A DNA stretch of 64,000 nt from an uncultured Rhizobiaceae bacterium (GCA_958296345.1 CATQIJ010000006.1:218333-282332), one strand, 5' to 3'. Shown: positions 55,021 through 64,000, numbered from the stretch's first letter. A program made the numbers and translations. Notes: a model not told the origin generated them from the sequence alone.

Positions 55021-55956
55021 ATGCGCTGGAAAGGCCGAAAAAAGAGTGCCAACGTAAATGATGCCCGTGGACAAGGGGGCGGTGGGTTTGGTTTTCCAAC
55101 TGGAGGCCGCCGAAGATTGCCTATGGGGGGCGTCAGCGGTCGTAGTGGTGGTATGGGTATTGGTACGATTATCATAATTGGTATTGTTATGATGTTTTTG
55201 GGCATTAACCCACTTAAGCTTTTGGCTGGTGGATTAGGCGGAAACGTTGGCGGCGGTTTTGCACCTCAAACACAGGCGCCGCAGCGTAAGCAAGCACCAC
55301 GAGCTAACTATAGTAATGATGAGATGAAGCAGTTTGTTGAAACAATTCTGGGGTCAACAGAGCAGGTTTGGACAACTGTTTTTGCTAATTATGGAAAACA
55401 ATACCCAAACCCAAAACTTAACTTGTTTAGCGGTCAGGTGCGCTCGGCATGTGGTATGGCATCAGCAGCTTCAGGCCCATTTTATTGCCCGGGTGATAGC
55501 CAAGTTTATATTGACTTGTCTTTTTATAAAGAACTTGAGCAGAAATTTGGCGCTGGTGGCGATTTTGCACAAGCTTATGTACTTGCGCATGAGGTTGGGC
55601 ATCATATCCAGAATATTATAGGTGTTTTGCCGCAGTTCAATAAGATGCGTCGTTCAATGGGTAAAACTCAGTTCAACAAAGAATCTGTTAAGGTTGAGTT
55701 ACAGGCGGATTGTTTTGCTGGTGTTTGGGGGCATTATGTAAACAAAGAAGGTTGGCTTGAAGCTGGCGACTTGGAAGAAGCATTAGTTGCTGCAAATCAA
55801 ATCGGTGATGATGCAATACAAAAGCGTACCCAAGGTTATGTTGTGCCAGAGAGTTTTAATCATGGCACGTCAGAACAACGCCGTTTTTGGTTCCGTCGCG
55901 GATTTGAATCAGGTCGTATTGAAAGTTGTGATACGTTTAAAGCGCGTAAAATTTAA
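55021..55956 (+). CDS. ypfJ: YpfJ-family zinc-metallopeptidase-like membrane protein
   Basis: 311 residues. A Gly/Arg-rich cytoplasmic start (RRRLPMGGVSGRSGGMG) is followed by one membrane helix (IGTIIIIGIVMMFLGINPL) and a periplasmic domain with the zinc motif AYVLAHEVGHHIQ and KVELQADCFAGVWGHYV, as in YpfJ/neutral zinc metallopeptidases. The C-terminus has SEQRRFWFRRGFESGRIESC. The ATG at 55021 has GGAG upstream. Substrate unknown. Confidence 0.9.
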   Translation: MRWKGRKKSANVNDARGQGGGGFGFPTGGRRRLPMGGVSGRSGGMGIGTIIIIGIVMMFLGINPLKLLAGGLGGNVGGGFAPQTQAPQRKQAPRANYSNDEMKQFVETILGSTEQVWTTVFANYGKQYPNPKLNLFSGQVRSACGMASAASGPFYCPGDSQVYIDLSFYKELEQKFGAGGDFAQAYVLAHEVGHHIQNIIGVLPQFNKMRRSMGKTQFNKESVKVELQADCFAGVWGHYVNKEGWLEAGDLEEALVAANQIGDDAIQKRTQGYVVPESFNHGTSEQRRFWFRRGFESGRIESCDTFKARKI

Positions 55957-56277
55957 AGCGCTAATAAACTAACAGAATGACATTTAGCTGCGCTAATTTC
56001 TTTTGGCGCAGCAGTGTTTTCTACAGAATAAAGAGATGTATTTGTCTTAGGGGAAATTAAACCAGTTCTACGCATCGCAATTGCGGATAAGCCCTTACGA
56101 AGAGGTACGCATTTATTTGTGTCTGTACAATTTGTTAATGTGCAAGGCATAAGAACTCAAGTTTCATAAGTTGTTTGGATTGTATCAAGAGGTCTATGTA
56201 ACCAGATTGTGGCAGAATTAAAGAGCTGTTGATTCAAGTTTTAATGACAATGCAACACTAAAATGTGAGTGCGGTTC
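55957..56277. other. intergenic region between ypfJ and carA with a stem-loop
   Basis: About 320 bp. A 7-bp stem-loop (GCTGCGC / GCGCAGC, 55987-56012) follows the ypfJ stop and may terminate it; a T-rich stretch (TGTTTTC) follows loosely. A 65-codon open frame on the minus strand (56150-55953) overlaps the ypfJ stop and shows no ribosome binding site, signal or family pattern; I do not call it a gene. Confidence 0.4.
55987..56012 (+). terminator. possible weak terminator after ypfJ
   Basis: Perfect 7-bp stem GCTGCGC / GCGCAGC with a 12-nt loop, followed after four bases by TTTTC. Confidence 0.4.
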
Positions 56278-57498
56278 TTACGCCTCATTTACCAATGCTT
56301 CGCCCTTGTTTTCCTTAATCAAATTCAAGAAACGCTTGAAGAGATAATGACTATCCTGCGGGCCTGGTGAGGCTTCTGGGTGGTGTTGAACAGAGAAAAC
56401 AGGCTTGCCGTCTACTGCTAGGCCACAGTTTGAACCATCAAAGAGTGAGATGTGGGTTTCTTTTACACCTTCAGGGAAGGTGTCTGCGTCCACTGCAAAG
56501 CCGTGGTTCATGGAAACGATCTCAACTTTATTCGTTGTGTGATCTTTGACAGGGTGGTTTGCGCCGTGGTGGCCTTGGTGCATTTTCTTGGTTTTTGCAC
56601 CCAATGCTAACGCCAACATTTGGTGGCCAAGGCAAATGCCAAAAACTGGAACGTCAGTTTCTAGAATGTCTTGAATGGCATTTACTGAGTATTCACCTGT
56701 TGCTGCTGGATCACCAGGGCCGTTTGATAGAAATACGCCGTCTGGCTTATGGGCTAAAACCTCTTGAGCTGTGGCTGTGGCTGGTAGAATTGTAACTTTA
56801 CAACCAAGTCCTGCCATGAGGCGAAGGATGTTGCGTTTTACGCCAAAATCCATTGCAACAATATGATATTGCTCTTCGCTTGAATTTGAATAACCTTCAT
56901 CCCAAACCCAAGGCTTTTCTGACCAAGGTTTATCTTGTCCGTGACCCACAGTTTTTGCAAGATCAAGGCCTTCAAGTCCCGACCATTGTTTTGCTTTTGA
57001 TTTTAAATCCTCAATGTCAAAATTGCCCTTTGGATCATGCGCGATCACACAATTCGCAAGGCCTTTTTCACGAATTAGATTTGTCAGTGCTCGCGTATCA
57101 ATGCCTGACATGGCAATAATCCCGCGCCCCTTAAGCCATTCATCTAAGTGTTGCGCTGAGCGGTAATTAGATGGGCTGGTAATATCGGCCTTAAAAACCG
57201 CACCAACAGCACCGGCTGGACTATTGGCAGGTTTGTCAGTTTCTAACATTTCCTGGTCTTCATCATTTGCACCTACATTACCGATGTGTGGGAATGTGAA
57301 GGTTACAACCTGACCTGCATAAGATGGGTCTGTTAAAATTTCTTGGTAACCCGTAATTGCTGTATTAAAGCAAATTTCTGCCTGAACGATACCTGTTGCA
57401 CCGCAGCCCTTGCCCTCGATTGTTGTTCCATCGGCAAGAACGATTAAGGCAGTTGGTTTTTCGTTTGTCCAGGCAGGTGTATTTGTGGTCATAGTCAT
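56278..57498 (-). CDS. carA: carbamoyl-phosphate synthase small subunit
   Basis: About 406 residues. The N-terminal domain has VLADGTTIEGKGCGATG and FNTAITGYQEILTDPSYAGQ; the glutamine amidotransferase domain has FLSNGPGDP, the nucleophile Cys in VFGICLGHQMLALA and the His/Glu in QHHPEASPGPQD. It supplies ammonia from glutamine to CarB. The ATG at 57498 (MTMTTNTPAW) is chosen from conservation; an upstream ATG at 57531 is in frame and possible. The gene is divergent from the YqeY-like gene. Confidence 0.95.
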   Translation of the reverse strand: MTMTTNTPAWTNEKPTALIVLADGTTIEGKGCGATGIVQAEICFNTAITGYQEILTDPSYAGQVVTFTFPHIGNVGANDEDQEMLETDKPANSPAGAVGAVFKADITSPSNYRSAQHLDEWLKGRGIIAMSGIDTRALTNLIREKGLANCVIAHDPKGNFDIEDLKSKAKQWSGLEGLDLAKTVGHGQDKPWSEKPWVWDEGYSNSSEEQYHIVAMDFGVKRNILRLMAGLGCKVTILPATATAQEVLAHKPDGVFLSNGPGDPAATGEYSVNAIQDILETDVPVFGICLGHQMLALALGAKTKKMHQGHHGANHPVKDHTTNKVEIVSMNHGFAVDADTFPEGVKETHISLFDGSNCGLAVDGKPVFSVQHHPEASPGPQDSHYLFKRFLNLIKENKGEALVNEA

Positions 57499-57719
57499 TT
57501 TTCCAGACATGTGCGTGCGGTTCAATTCCATGTGCTGAACATGGAATCAGAAAAATTAATTGTGTGGCTGAATTTGCAAAATAGTGGATAGTGTCTGGTT
57601 GGTCAACAGAAGTAATAATATATAATATTATTTAATATCAAAGGCTTAAACTATTTTTCCACCATTGATTGCTGGCTCAAATGGGGTTAAGTTCGCTGAC
57701 GATAAAAAACGAGGTCATT

Positions 57720-58172
57720 ATGCGCACTAAGATAACTGAAAATATGAAGCAGGCTATGAAGGATAAAGACTCTCGTCGTTTATCTACAGTTCGCCTTATC
57801 AATGCAGCAATTCAGGAGCGTGATATTGCACTTCGTGGCAAGGGCAAAGATAAAGCTGATGATGAAGAGGTGCTAGATATCCTCACCAAAATGGTAAAGC
57901 AACGCGAAGAAAGCTCGAAGATGTACCGAGAGGGCAATCGCCCTGAGTTGGAAGCACAAGAGCTTGAAGAGATGGATATCATTCGTGAGTTTTTGCCAAC
58001 ACAATTGACGCCAGAAGAATCTGAAGCTGCGGTTAGTGAAGCAATTTCAGAAACGGGCGCCGAAAGCCTACGTGATATGGGCAAGGTTATGGGCATTTTA
58101 AAAGAACGCTATCGCGGCCAACTTGATATGGGCGTTGTTGGCGGACTGGTTAAAGGCAAGCTGGGTGGCTAA
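57720..58172 (+). CDS. GatB/YqeY domain protein
   Basis: About 150 residues, the usual length. It begins MRTKITENMKQAMKDKDS and contains LSTVRLINAAIQERDI, ILTKMVKQREESSKMYREG and the C-terminal MGKVMGILKERYRGQLDMG. The domain is shared with the tail of GatB and may bind tRNA; the cellular role of stand-alone YqeY proteins is not settled. GAGG lies 5 nt before the ATG at 57720; the frame is open 17 codons further upstream but without support. Confidence 0.92.
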   Translation: MRTKITENMKQAMKDKDSRRLSTVRLINAAIQERDIALRGKGKDKADDEEVLDILTKMVKQREESSKMYREGNRPELEAQELEEMDIIREFLPTQLTPEESEAAVSEAISETGAESLRDMGKVMGILKERYRGQLDMGVVGGLVKGKLGG

Positions 58173-58193
58173 TCCTGTATTTGGGTTTTTATA

Positions 58194-59063
58194 ATGACCC
58201 GCTCTGCTGCTATCTCTCTCGTTCTTGTTGGCGGTGTCTTGATGGGCACGGTTGGCCTAATTTTAAGGCTGATTGAAACGGCAGACGGATTTCAAATTTT
58301 GGTCTATCGTTCACTTTCACTTGCGGCGATGGTCATGCTGGTTGCTTGTCTACGCCGTAAGGTTGGGGTGATAACCTTTTTAAAGTCTTTTGATAAATGG
58401 GACGTTTTTGTAGGTATTCTTCTTAGTTTTGCATTTAGCTTTTATGTTTACGCTTTGCTTAATACAAATATTGCCAGCGCACTGTTTATTCTTTCTTCTG
58501 CCCCGATTTTTGCCGCCATTCTTGCGTGGGTTTTTATTGGTGAAAAGCCAAGCGTAGTTACCTATCTAGCACTGGCGATAGCGGTCGTGGGTGTTGGTTT
58601 AATGGTGAAAGATGGATTTGAAACAGGCGGCATACTTGGAAATTTATACGCTCTATTCTCAGCTTTTTGCTTTGCTGCGATGCTTGTTATCATTCGCTAC
58701 ACAGGCAAAGAAGATGCTTTAGGCGGCACGTTCTTAGGCGGAATTTTTGCTTGTGGGCTAAATGTAATTATTACAATAGCAATCGACTCTGGTCTTACAA
58801 TTAGTGGATGGGATTTGGGGCTAAGCTTATTTATGGGCGCGTTTACAATTGGCCTAGGCATAGCACTGGTGACATGGGCTGCAAGTTACCTACCTGCACC
58901 TGAGGTTAGTATTTTGGTACTAATTGAAAGTGTCACAGGGCCACTGTGGGTTTGGTTGTTTTTGGGTGAAGTAACAACCATCAGCGCTTTAATTGGCGGT
59001 GCAATTGTGCTGGGGGCGGTTATTTTGCAAACAGTTGGTGGGGCGAAAAAGCGCTTAGCTTAA
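58194..59063 (+). CDS. EamA/DMT-family transporter
   Basis: 289 residues with ten membrane helices in two EamA repeats (AISLVLVGGVLMGTVGLILR; LGLSLFMGAFTIGLGIALVT). The conserved PLWVWLFLGE region closes the second repeat. It is 21 bp downstream of the YqeY-like gene and may share its transcript. The exported compound is unknown; it is not a close copy of the DMT protein at 7302-8243. Confidence 0.88.
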   Translation: MTRSAAISLVLVGGVLMGTVGLILRLIETADGFQILVYRSLSLAAMVMLVACLRRKVGVITFLKSFDKWDVFVGILLSFAFSFYVYALLNTNIASALFILSSAPIFAAILAWVFIGEKPSVVTYLALAIAVVGVGLMVKDGFETGGILGNLYALFSAFCFAAMLVIIRYTGKEDALGGTFLGGIFACGLNVIITIAIDSGLTISGWDLGLSLFMGAFTIGLGIALVTWAASYLPAPEVSILVLIESVTGPLWVWLFLGEVTTISALIGGAIVLGAVILQTVGGAKKRLA

Positions 59064-59098
59064 ATCAATGTCTGTTTGATACTATAATCTTAAATTTA

Positions 59099-59126
59099 CG
59101 ATTTGAAATTTTATATTTTCAAATCG
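59099..59126. repeat. perfect inverted repeat between the transporter and dnaG
   Basis: A 10-bp stem CGATTTGAAA / TTTCAAATCG around an 8-nt AT loop. No T run follows, so it may be a weak terminator or a regulatory stem. It ends 25 bp before the dnaG start. Confidence 0.45.
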
Positions 59127-59151
59127 CAATTATAAGATGTAGAACACTTTT

Positions 59152-61125
59152 ATGCGCTTTCCTGATACCTTCCTTGATGACATCCGTGATCGCCTCAAAA
59201 TTTCCGAGGTTGTCGGCGCACGTGTGCAGTTTGATAAGAAGAAGACTAATGCTGCTAAAGGTGATTTTTGGGGAAATTGTCCTTTTCATGGAGAGAAAAC
59301 CCCAAGCTTTCACTGCGAAGATCGAAAAGGGCGGTATTATTGCTTCGGCTGCGGGGTTTCAGGAGATCATTTTAGGTTCTTAACGGAGCTTGATGGCTTA
59401 CACTTCCATGAAGCCGTTGAGCTTCTCGCCAATCAGGCTGGCCTTCAAGTTCCTATTATGGACAAGCGTGAGCAGCAACGTGAAGAACAGCGCAAGACGT
59501 TGTTTGAAGTGATGGATTTAGCGACGCAATTTTTCCAAACTAAATTGCATGAACCAGTGGGTGCTAATGCTCGAGCTTATTTGCGCGACCGTGGCTTGTC
59601 TTCTGCTATTCAGCAAGAATTTGGTATTGGCTTTGCGCCTGATAGTAGAAATGCTCTCAAAGAGTTTCTTGCTTCTAAAGGTATTGAGGCAGGACAGATG
59701 GAAGCTTGTGGACTTGTGAACTTTGGTGAGGGAATAGCGGTTTCCTACGATAAGTTTCGTGGCCGTGTGATGTTTCCTATTCCTGATAGCCGTGGCCGTG
59801 TAATTGCCTTTGGTGGCCGAGCACTATCAGATGATGCGTTGGCCAAATATATGAACTCGCCCGAAACAGAGCTTTTTCATAAATCCAATGTGCTTTATAA
59901 CTTTGCCAAGGCGCGTAAGCCTGCATATGACAAAAAACAGGTTATTGCAGCGGAAGGCTATATGGATGTTATTGCACTTCATGCAGCAGGTTTTGCAAAT
60001 GCGGTTGCGCCTCTTGGTACGGCTTTGACTGAGCGCCAGATGGAGCTTTTATGGAGAATGCATCCTGAACCCATTTTATGCTTTGATGGTGATGGGGCAG
60101 GGCAGAAGGCTGCTCACCGTGCAATTGATGTGGCGTTGCCAAATATTCAGCCAGGGCGATCAGTCCGCTTTGCCATGTTGCCAGAGGGTAAAGACCCTGA
60201 CGACCTTATAAAAGAAGATGGTCCTGAGGCCATGCATGAAGTAGTTGAAGCAGCTTTACCGCTAGCTGATATGCTGTGGAACCGTGAAATCGCATCTGGA
60301 ATATATAATACACCTGAACGCCGTGCAGAATTGCAAACACGTATGCGTCAGATTGTAAGCTCGATTAAAGATGAAAGTGTTCGCTATCATTACGATCAAG
60401 ATGTACGTGAAAGACTGTCTGGGTATTTTTCATCTGGTAAAGGAAATAAGCAGGGTAATTATAATCAGCACGCAAATAAAACGGGCAATTCTTATCAAGG
60501 CAATTTGGGCAATCAAAAGCAAGTAAAAGCGGGTGGGCGTAAATTTTCGGCAAGTCCATCTTTGCTGGGTAGCAAGATGGTTAAAAAAGGTCATGCTGGA
60601 ATGCCTCTTCGTGAGGCTGCGCTTATTGGAGGGTTAATCTTCCATCCAGCACTTGGGGTTGAGTTCTTTGAAGAAGTTTCAACGCTTGATCTGCAAAGTA
60701 ATGAAGCAAAGGCGCTTCAGTCTGTATTTTTGGACTGTTTTGCTAATTGGCCAAATAATGAGAATGAAGGTGATAATTTTCCTGACCTAAATTTTGTGTT
60801 GGAAAATGTTCGCGAAAAAGGGTTGGGTGTTGTTTTAGATAATGTGAAGCAGCATTTGATTGAAAATAATTTGTGGCAATTGATGCCAAATGCTGGATTT
60901 GAGGATGCTAGAGACGGTTGGTTGCAATCTCACATCTTGCATCTTAAAAATCAGACACTAAATAGAGAGTTGAAGATAGCAGAACGCGCGTTGGCTGATG
61001 ATAATAGCCAAGAAAACTTTGAAAGACTGCTACAAATACAACAAGAACTATCCCGAAGTGATGGGATTGAGGCACTTATTGATGGATTTGGCTCGTCTTC
61101 TGGACGTACCAATAAGGGTTTTTAG
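59152..61125 (+). CDS. dnaG: DNA primase DnaG
   Basis: 657 residues. The zinc ribbon is complete (NCPFHGEKTPSFHCED, then RYYCFGCGVSGD). The TOPRIM core has EGYMDVIALHAAGFANAVAP and CFDGDGAGQKAAHRA with its acidic metal residues, and DPDDLIKEDG. A Gln/Asn/Gly-rich linker (HANKTGNSYQGNLGNQK) joins the C-terminal helicase-binding domain. It makes RNA primers for replication. No Shine-Dalgarno is obvious before the ATG at 59152. rpoD follows on the same strand 324 bp later, an order common in alphaproteobacteria. Confidence 0.97.
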   Translation: MRFPDTFLDDIRDRLKISEVVGARVQFDKKKTNAAKGDFWGNCPFHGEKTPSFHCEDRKGRYYCFGCGVSGDHFRFLTELDGLHFHEAVELLANQAGLQVPIMDKREQQREEQRKTLFEVMDLATQFFQTKLHEPVGANARAYLRDRGLSSAIQQEFGIGFAPDSRNALKEFLASKGIEAGQMEACGLVNFGEGIAVSYDKFRGRVMFPIPDSRGRVIAFGGRALSDDALAKYMNSPETELFHKSNVLYNFAKARKPAYDKKQVIAAEGYMDVIALHAAGFANAVAPLGTALTERQMELLWRMHPEPILCFDGDGAGQKAAHRAIDVALPNIQPGRSVRFAMLPEGKDPDDLIKEDGPEAMHEVVEAALPLADMLWNREIASGIYNTPERRAELQTRMRQIVSSIKDESVRYHYDQDVRERLSGYFSSGKGNKQGNYNQHANKTGNSYQGNLGNQKQVKAGGRKFSASPSLLGSKMVKKGHAGMPLREAALIGGLIFHPALGVEFFEEVSTLDLQSNEAKALQSVFLDCFANWPNNENEGDNFPDLNFVLENVREKGLGVVLDNVKQHLIENNLWQLMPNAGFEDARDGWLQSHILHLKNQTLNRELKIAERALADDNSQENFERLLQIQQELSRSDGIEALIDGFGSSSGRTNKGF

Positions 61126-61449
61126 GGTTGTTTTTCAGCTTTAATTATTTATCCAAATTAAAAAAGAGTCTTGACCTCGTGCCATTTTGACGGAATCAGT
61201 TCTTAGGAAAAAATATTTAGGGTTTTTGCAGGAAAACTTTTGTTTAAATCGCTTGCTTTTGCTTATTGTTGGTATGAGTGAAAACAGCGGGTTAATGGTC
61301 GATTAACCAACAAGAGGCTACTGCAAAGGTTAAAAGTTGAATGTAGTGATTCGAATTTTAAGCTGAAAAGCTTAGGGTTTTGGGTTATTTCAGGGACATT
61401 ATTCAATCGCAGGTAGAGCTATTAGCCACCTGGTGGAGAGACAAGCCAT
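61126..61449 (+). promoter_or_regulatory. rpoD upstream region
   Basis: 324 bp without a gene. It holds TTGACC at 61171-61176 as a candidate -35 element with no clear -10, a CtrA-type box at 61292-61307, a GATTC (CcrM-type methylation) site near 61350, and GGTGGAGAG before the rpoD start. It therefore looks like a dedicated rpoD promoter, so dnaG and rpoD need not be one transcript. Confidence 0.5.
61292..61307 (+). promoter_or_regulatory. TTAA-N7-TTAAC box, CtrA-type binding site
   Basis: TTAATGGTCGATTAAC matches the full CtrA consensus TTAA-N7-TTAAC with exact 7-bp spacing. It is also the core of a perfect inverted repeat GGTTAAT GGTCG ATTAACC (61290-61308). CtrA is the cell-cycle regulator of alphaproteobacteria. 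The match is seen; the binding is inference. Confidence 0.55.
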
Positions 61450-61511
61450 ATGGCTACAAAAGTTAAAGTAAAAGCTACCCATATGGCTACAAAAGTTAAA
61501 GCAAAAGCTAC
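61446..61511 (+). repeat. 33-bp tandem duplication over the rpoD start
   Basis: Two direct 33-bp units (61446-61478 and 61479-61511), each beginning CCATATGGCTACAAAAG, differ by one base (GTA to GCA). Each contains an in-frame ATG, so the protein begins [11 protein letters not shown] and then [10 protein letters not shown]. It adds 11 residues to the N-terminus. Confidence 0.9.
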
Positions 61512-63522
61512 TAAAACCGCTAAAGCGGGTAAAGAAGATAAAACAGCAGATGCAACGGACAAACCAGTTCTTGATTTAAGCGATGCTTCCATCAAGAAAA
61601 TGATAACTGCTGCAAAAAAGCGCGGTTACATTACAACTGATGCGCTCAATGCTGCTATTCCTTCTAATGAGGTTTCACCGGACCAAATCGAAGATGTGAT
61701 GACGATGCTCTCTGATATGGGCATTAATGTTGTTGAAGAAGAAGATTTGGAAGAAGAAGCTGAAGGCGGCGATCTCGTTGAAACAACGGGCAAGGCTGTA
61801 ACAGCTACTAAAAAGCGTGAGCCTACCGATCGTACCGATGACCCTGTCCGCATGTATTTGCGTGAAATGGGTACCGTTGAACTTCTCTCTCGTGAAGGTG
61901 AGATCTCGATTGCCAAGCGCATAGAAGCTGGCCGTGAGACTATGATTGCGGGTCTTTGCGAAAATCCGCTTACTTTCCAAGCTTTGATTATCTGGCGCGA
62001 TGAATTGAACGAAGGCAATATCTTGCTTCGTGATATTATTGATCTTGAAGCAACTTATGCAGGTCCTGAAGCTAAAATTGTGCCTGTTGGACATATCCCA
62101 CCGGGTGGTCAAGCAGCTGCGGAAAAAGCGAAGCTTGCTGAAGAAGAAGCTGAGAAGAAAAAAGCTGAATTGAAAAAGGACCCTCTAACGGGCGAAATTC
62201 TTCCTGGTCAAGAGGAAGAAGAGGACGATGAAGACGATGATGATATGGAAGCAAGCCTATCGCTTGCGGCTATGGAAGCCGAGCTTAAGCCTCAGGTTTT
62301 TGAAACGCTAAACATCATCGCGAATGATTATAAAAAACTTCGCCGCCTACAAGATCAGTTAGTGGAAAAAGCTCTTGGCAACAAGAAGCTCTCACCTGCG
62401 CAAGAAAAGCGCTACAAAGAGCTTACTGAAACTATTGTAGAAGCGGTTAAGTCTCTTTCTCTTAATAATAACCGCATCGAAGCACTGGTTGAGCAGCTTT
62501 ATGCTATCAACAAAAACTTGCTTGGTCTTGAAGGCCGTTTGATGCGTTTGGCTGAAAGCTATGGCGTGCCGCGCGATGCTTTCTTAGCTGAATATTTTGG
62601 TTCTGAATTGGATCCAAACTGGGTTCGTCGTATTGCAAATCTTTCTGCTAAAGGTTGGAAAGAATTTAACAAGGGCGAGAACGCTACAATCAAAGAAATT
62701 CGTAGCGATATCCAAGACCTTGCTGGTGAAACTGGTCTACAGCCAACTGAGTTCCGCCGTATTGTGCAAAAAGTACAAAAAGGCCAACGTGAAGCACGTC
62801 AGGCCAAAAAAGAAATGGTCGAAGCAAATCTACGTTTGGTGATTTCGATTGCGAAGAAATATACAAACCGTGGCCTTCAATTCCTTGATCTTATTCAAGA
62901 GGGTAACATCGGCCTGATGAAGGCGGTTGATAAGTTTGAATATCGCCGTGGTTATAAATTCTCGACGTATGCTACTTGGTGGATCCGTCAGGCGATTACT
63001 CGCTCGATTGCTGACCAAGCACGTACGATTCGTATTCCGGTGCATATGATTGAGACGATTAACAAAATCGTTCGTACATCGCGCCAGATGCTTCATGAGA
63101 TTGGCCGTGAACCAACACCAGAAGAGTTATCTGGAAAACTAGCAATGCCACTTGAGAAAGTGCGTAAGGTCTTGAAAATCGCAAAAGAGCCGATCTCTCT
63201 TGAAACACCGATTGGTGATGAGGAAGACAGCCATCTTGGTGATTTCATCGAAGATAAAAATGCAATTCTTCCAATCGATTCAGCTATTCAGGCGAACTTG
63301 CGCGAAACAACAACACGTGTTCTTGCTTCGCTTACACCGCGTGAGGAACGTGTGCTTCGTATGCGCTTTGGTATTGGTATGAATACAGATCATACGTTGG
63401 AAGAAGTTGGCCAGCAGTTCAGCGTGACACGCGAACGTATTCGTCAGATTGAAGCAAAAGCACTTCGTAAGCTCAAGCACCCATCCAGATCACGCAAATT
63501 GCGTTCATTCTTGGATAGCTAG
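61450..63522 (+). CDS. rpoD: primary sigma factor RpoD (sigma-70)
   Basis: 690 residues. Region 1.1 begins after about 40 residues ([20 protein letters not shown]), region 1.2 has [21 protein letters not shown], a long acidic non-conserved region contains [13 protein letters not shown], region 2 has [19 protein letters not shown] and [17 protein letters not shown], region 3 [15 protein letters not shown], and region 4 ends [20 protein letters not shown] and [16 protein letters not shown]. It directs RNA polymerase to housekeeping promoters. Two ATGs lie in a 33-bp duplication; GGAG is 11 nt before the first. A terminator follows the stop. Confidence 0.98.
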   Translation: MATKVKVKATHMATKVKAKATKTAKAGKEDKTADATDKPVLDLSDASIKKMITAAKKRGYITTDALNAAIPSNEVSPDQIEDVMTMLSDMGINVVEEEDLEEEAEGGDLVETTGKAVTATKKREPTDRTDDPVRMYLREMGTVELLSREGEISIAKRIEAGRETMIAGLCENPLTFQALIIWRDELNEGNILLRDIIDLEATYAGPEAKIVPVGHIPPGGQAAAEKAKLAEEEAEKKKAELKKDPLTGEILPGQEEEEDDEDDDDMEASLSLAAMEAELKPQVFETLNIIANDYKKLRRLQDQLVEKALGNKKLSPAQEKRYKELTETIVEAVKSLSLNNNRIEALVEQLYAINKNLLGLEGRLMRLAESYGVPRDAFLAEYFGSELDPNWVRRIANLSAKGWKEFNKGENATIKEIRSDIQDLAGETGLQPTEFRRIVQKVQKGQREARQAKKEMVEANLRLVISIAKKYTNRGLQFLDLIQEGNIGLMKAVDKFEYRRGYKFSTYATWWIRQAITRSIADQARTIRIPVHMIETINKIVRTSRQMLHEIGREPTPEELSGKLAMPLEKVRKVLKIAKEPISLETPIGDEEDSHLGDFIEDKNAILPIDSAIQANLRETTTRVLASLTPREERVLRMRFGIGMNTDHTLEEVGQQFSVTRERIRQIEAKALRKLKHPSRSRKLRSFLDS

Positions 63523-63540
63523 GTAGCTCTAATAAATTTT

Positions 63541-63572
63541 AAAAGCCCGCTCATTTGAAGCGGGCTTTTTTT
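63541..63572 (+). terminator. intrinsic terminator after rpoD
   Basis: Perfect stem AAAAGCCCGC / GCGGGCTTTT with loop TCATTTGAA, then more T residues. Confidence 0.93.
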
Positions 63573-63615
63573 ATGCTAGGATTTTGAAAATCTATTCTGT
63601 TTGAAAGTGTTGCTT

Positions 63616-63900
63616 ATGTCATTCCTAAAAAAACTATTCGGCGGTGGTAGTAAGCCTGCTGGTTCTGCAAAGCCGATAGAAGAAGCTGATTATAATGGCT
63701 TTCATATCGCCACAACGCCGATAGATGAGGGCGGGCAATTTCGCGTTTGTGCGATGATTTGCAAAGACGTTGATGGCGAGGCGAAAACGCATAAGCTGAT
63801 CCGTGCAGATATGTGTTCAACTTCGGATGAAGCCTCTAGTATTGCTATGCGCAAAGCAAAGCAGATGATTGATGAGCGCGGCGATGGGGTTTTGGGGTAA
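63616..63900 (+). CDS. HlyU-family small protein
   Basis: About 94 residues beginning MSFLKKLFGGGSKPAGS, then YNGFHIATTPIDEGGQFRVC and KTHKLIRADMCSTSDEASSI. This is the alphaproteobacterial HlyU-like family, named for a Vibrio hemolysin regulator; regulation of a hemolysin is not implied here. The ATG at 63616 begins the conserved SFLKKLF; upstream codons (MKVLL) have no better ribosome binding site. It is transcribed after the rpoD terminator. Confidence 0.8.
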   Translation: MSFLKKLFGGGSKPAGSAKPIEEADYNGFHIATTPIDEGGQFRVCAMICKDVDGEAKTHKLIRADMCSTSDEASSIAMRKAKQMIDERGDGVLG

Positions 63901-64000
63901 GTTAATCTTACTCATTTTAAGCCTGCCGAAGAGATATATTTATAGATTAGATGTTTATATTAAGCACTTTATCCAATTGAACTTAAATAGATTATTTGCC
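63901..64000. other. AT-rich end of window, no gene recognised
   Basis: About 100 bp after the HlyU-family stop contain no signal that I can support. Confidence 0.3.

Noticed and set aside
55953..56150. 65-codon minus-strand frame after ypfJ
   Set aside because: It overlaps the ypfJ stop, lacks a ribosome binding site and matches no family.

Overview
The window reads as chromosomal DNA of an alphaproteobacterium, most likely a low-GC member of the Hyphomicrobiales (Rhizobiales). Reasons: the arrangement carA / GatB-YqeY protein / dnaG / rpoD at 56-63.5 kb, a TTAA-N7-TTAAC site of the CtrA type upstream of rpoD, HlyU-family and RHH_4-type small proteins, and many enzymes whose closest recognisable families are rhizobial. 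The base composition is AT-leaning throughout. I see no tRNA, rRNA, CRISPR array, insertion sequence or prophage.

Layout. 0-8.9 kb: a truncated CysH-like protein, a Tat-exported metallo-beta-lactamase-fold hydrolase, a membrane-anchored TPR regulator, a Zn alcohol dehydrogenase / enolase-superfamily pair, a His-rich exported protein, a DMT transporter and a DUF1176-like protein. 8.9-18.4 kb: a ThDP-dependent decarboxylase, a SulP anion transporter, a MarR-GNAT fusion, a gluconate-dehydrogenase-like pair (GMC flavoprotein plus Tat subunit 3), glyoxalase I, an RHH protein, a PQQ-type aldose dehydrogenase, a PH-domain protein and an overlooked 57-residue membrane protein. 18.7-33.9 kb: a D-Ala-D-Ala carboxypeptidase, an aminotransferase, an ArgE-like deacetylase, a LysR gene with two Rieske oxygenases, an outer-membrane-type protein, MsrP, a LysR / ornithine-cyclodeaminase pair, thioredoxin reductase and a GGDEF-EAL protein. 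34.1-41.5 kb: a surface-polysaccharide island with two transferase-like proteins and the pseudaminic-acid genes pseF, pseG-pseH (fused), pseC and pseB, followed by greA. 41.7-49 kb: a flavin amine oxidase, a GT87 protein, a peptidoglycan-binding protein, aquaporin Z, a C69-like Ntn hydrolase and a membrane AraC regulator. 49-64 kb: carB, a PCu(A)C copper chaperone, a DUF11 repeat protein, a YpfJ-type protease, carA, the YqeY protein, a second DMT transporter, dnaG, rpoD and an HlyU-family protein.

A dominant property of this sequence is about 45 single-base frame breaks, concentrated at 8.9-10.5, 13.4-15.5, 18.7-33.9 and 36.4-46.6 kb. None was seen from 47 to 64 kb. Nearly all are repaired by adding or removing one base beside a short homopolymer or GGC run, and the repaired frames carry intact active sites, for example the CATC of thioredoxin reductase. 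I therefore annotate such genes as single CDS across the breaks and regard most breaks as sequence or assembly error rather than gene decay. The in-frame amber codon in the DUF11 protein is a different kind of lesion.

The parts that may repay attention are the PseG-PseH fusion inside a pse cluster that lacks pseI here, the catalytically stripped CysH relative, the C69 hydrolase with Ser in place of the N-terminal Cys nucleophile, the 33-bp duplication of the rpoD start with a CtrA-type box upstream, and the MarR-GNAT gene with a perfect palindrome directly before its start codon.
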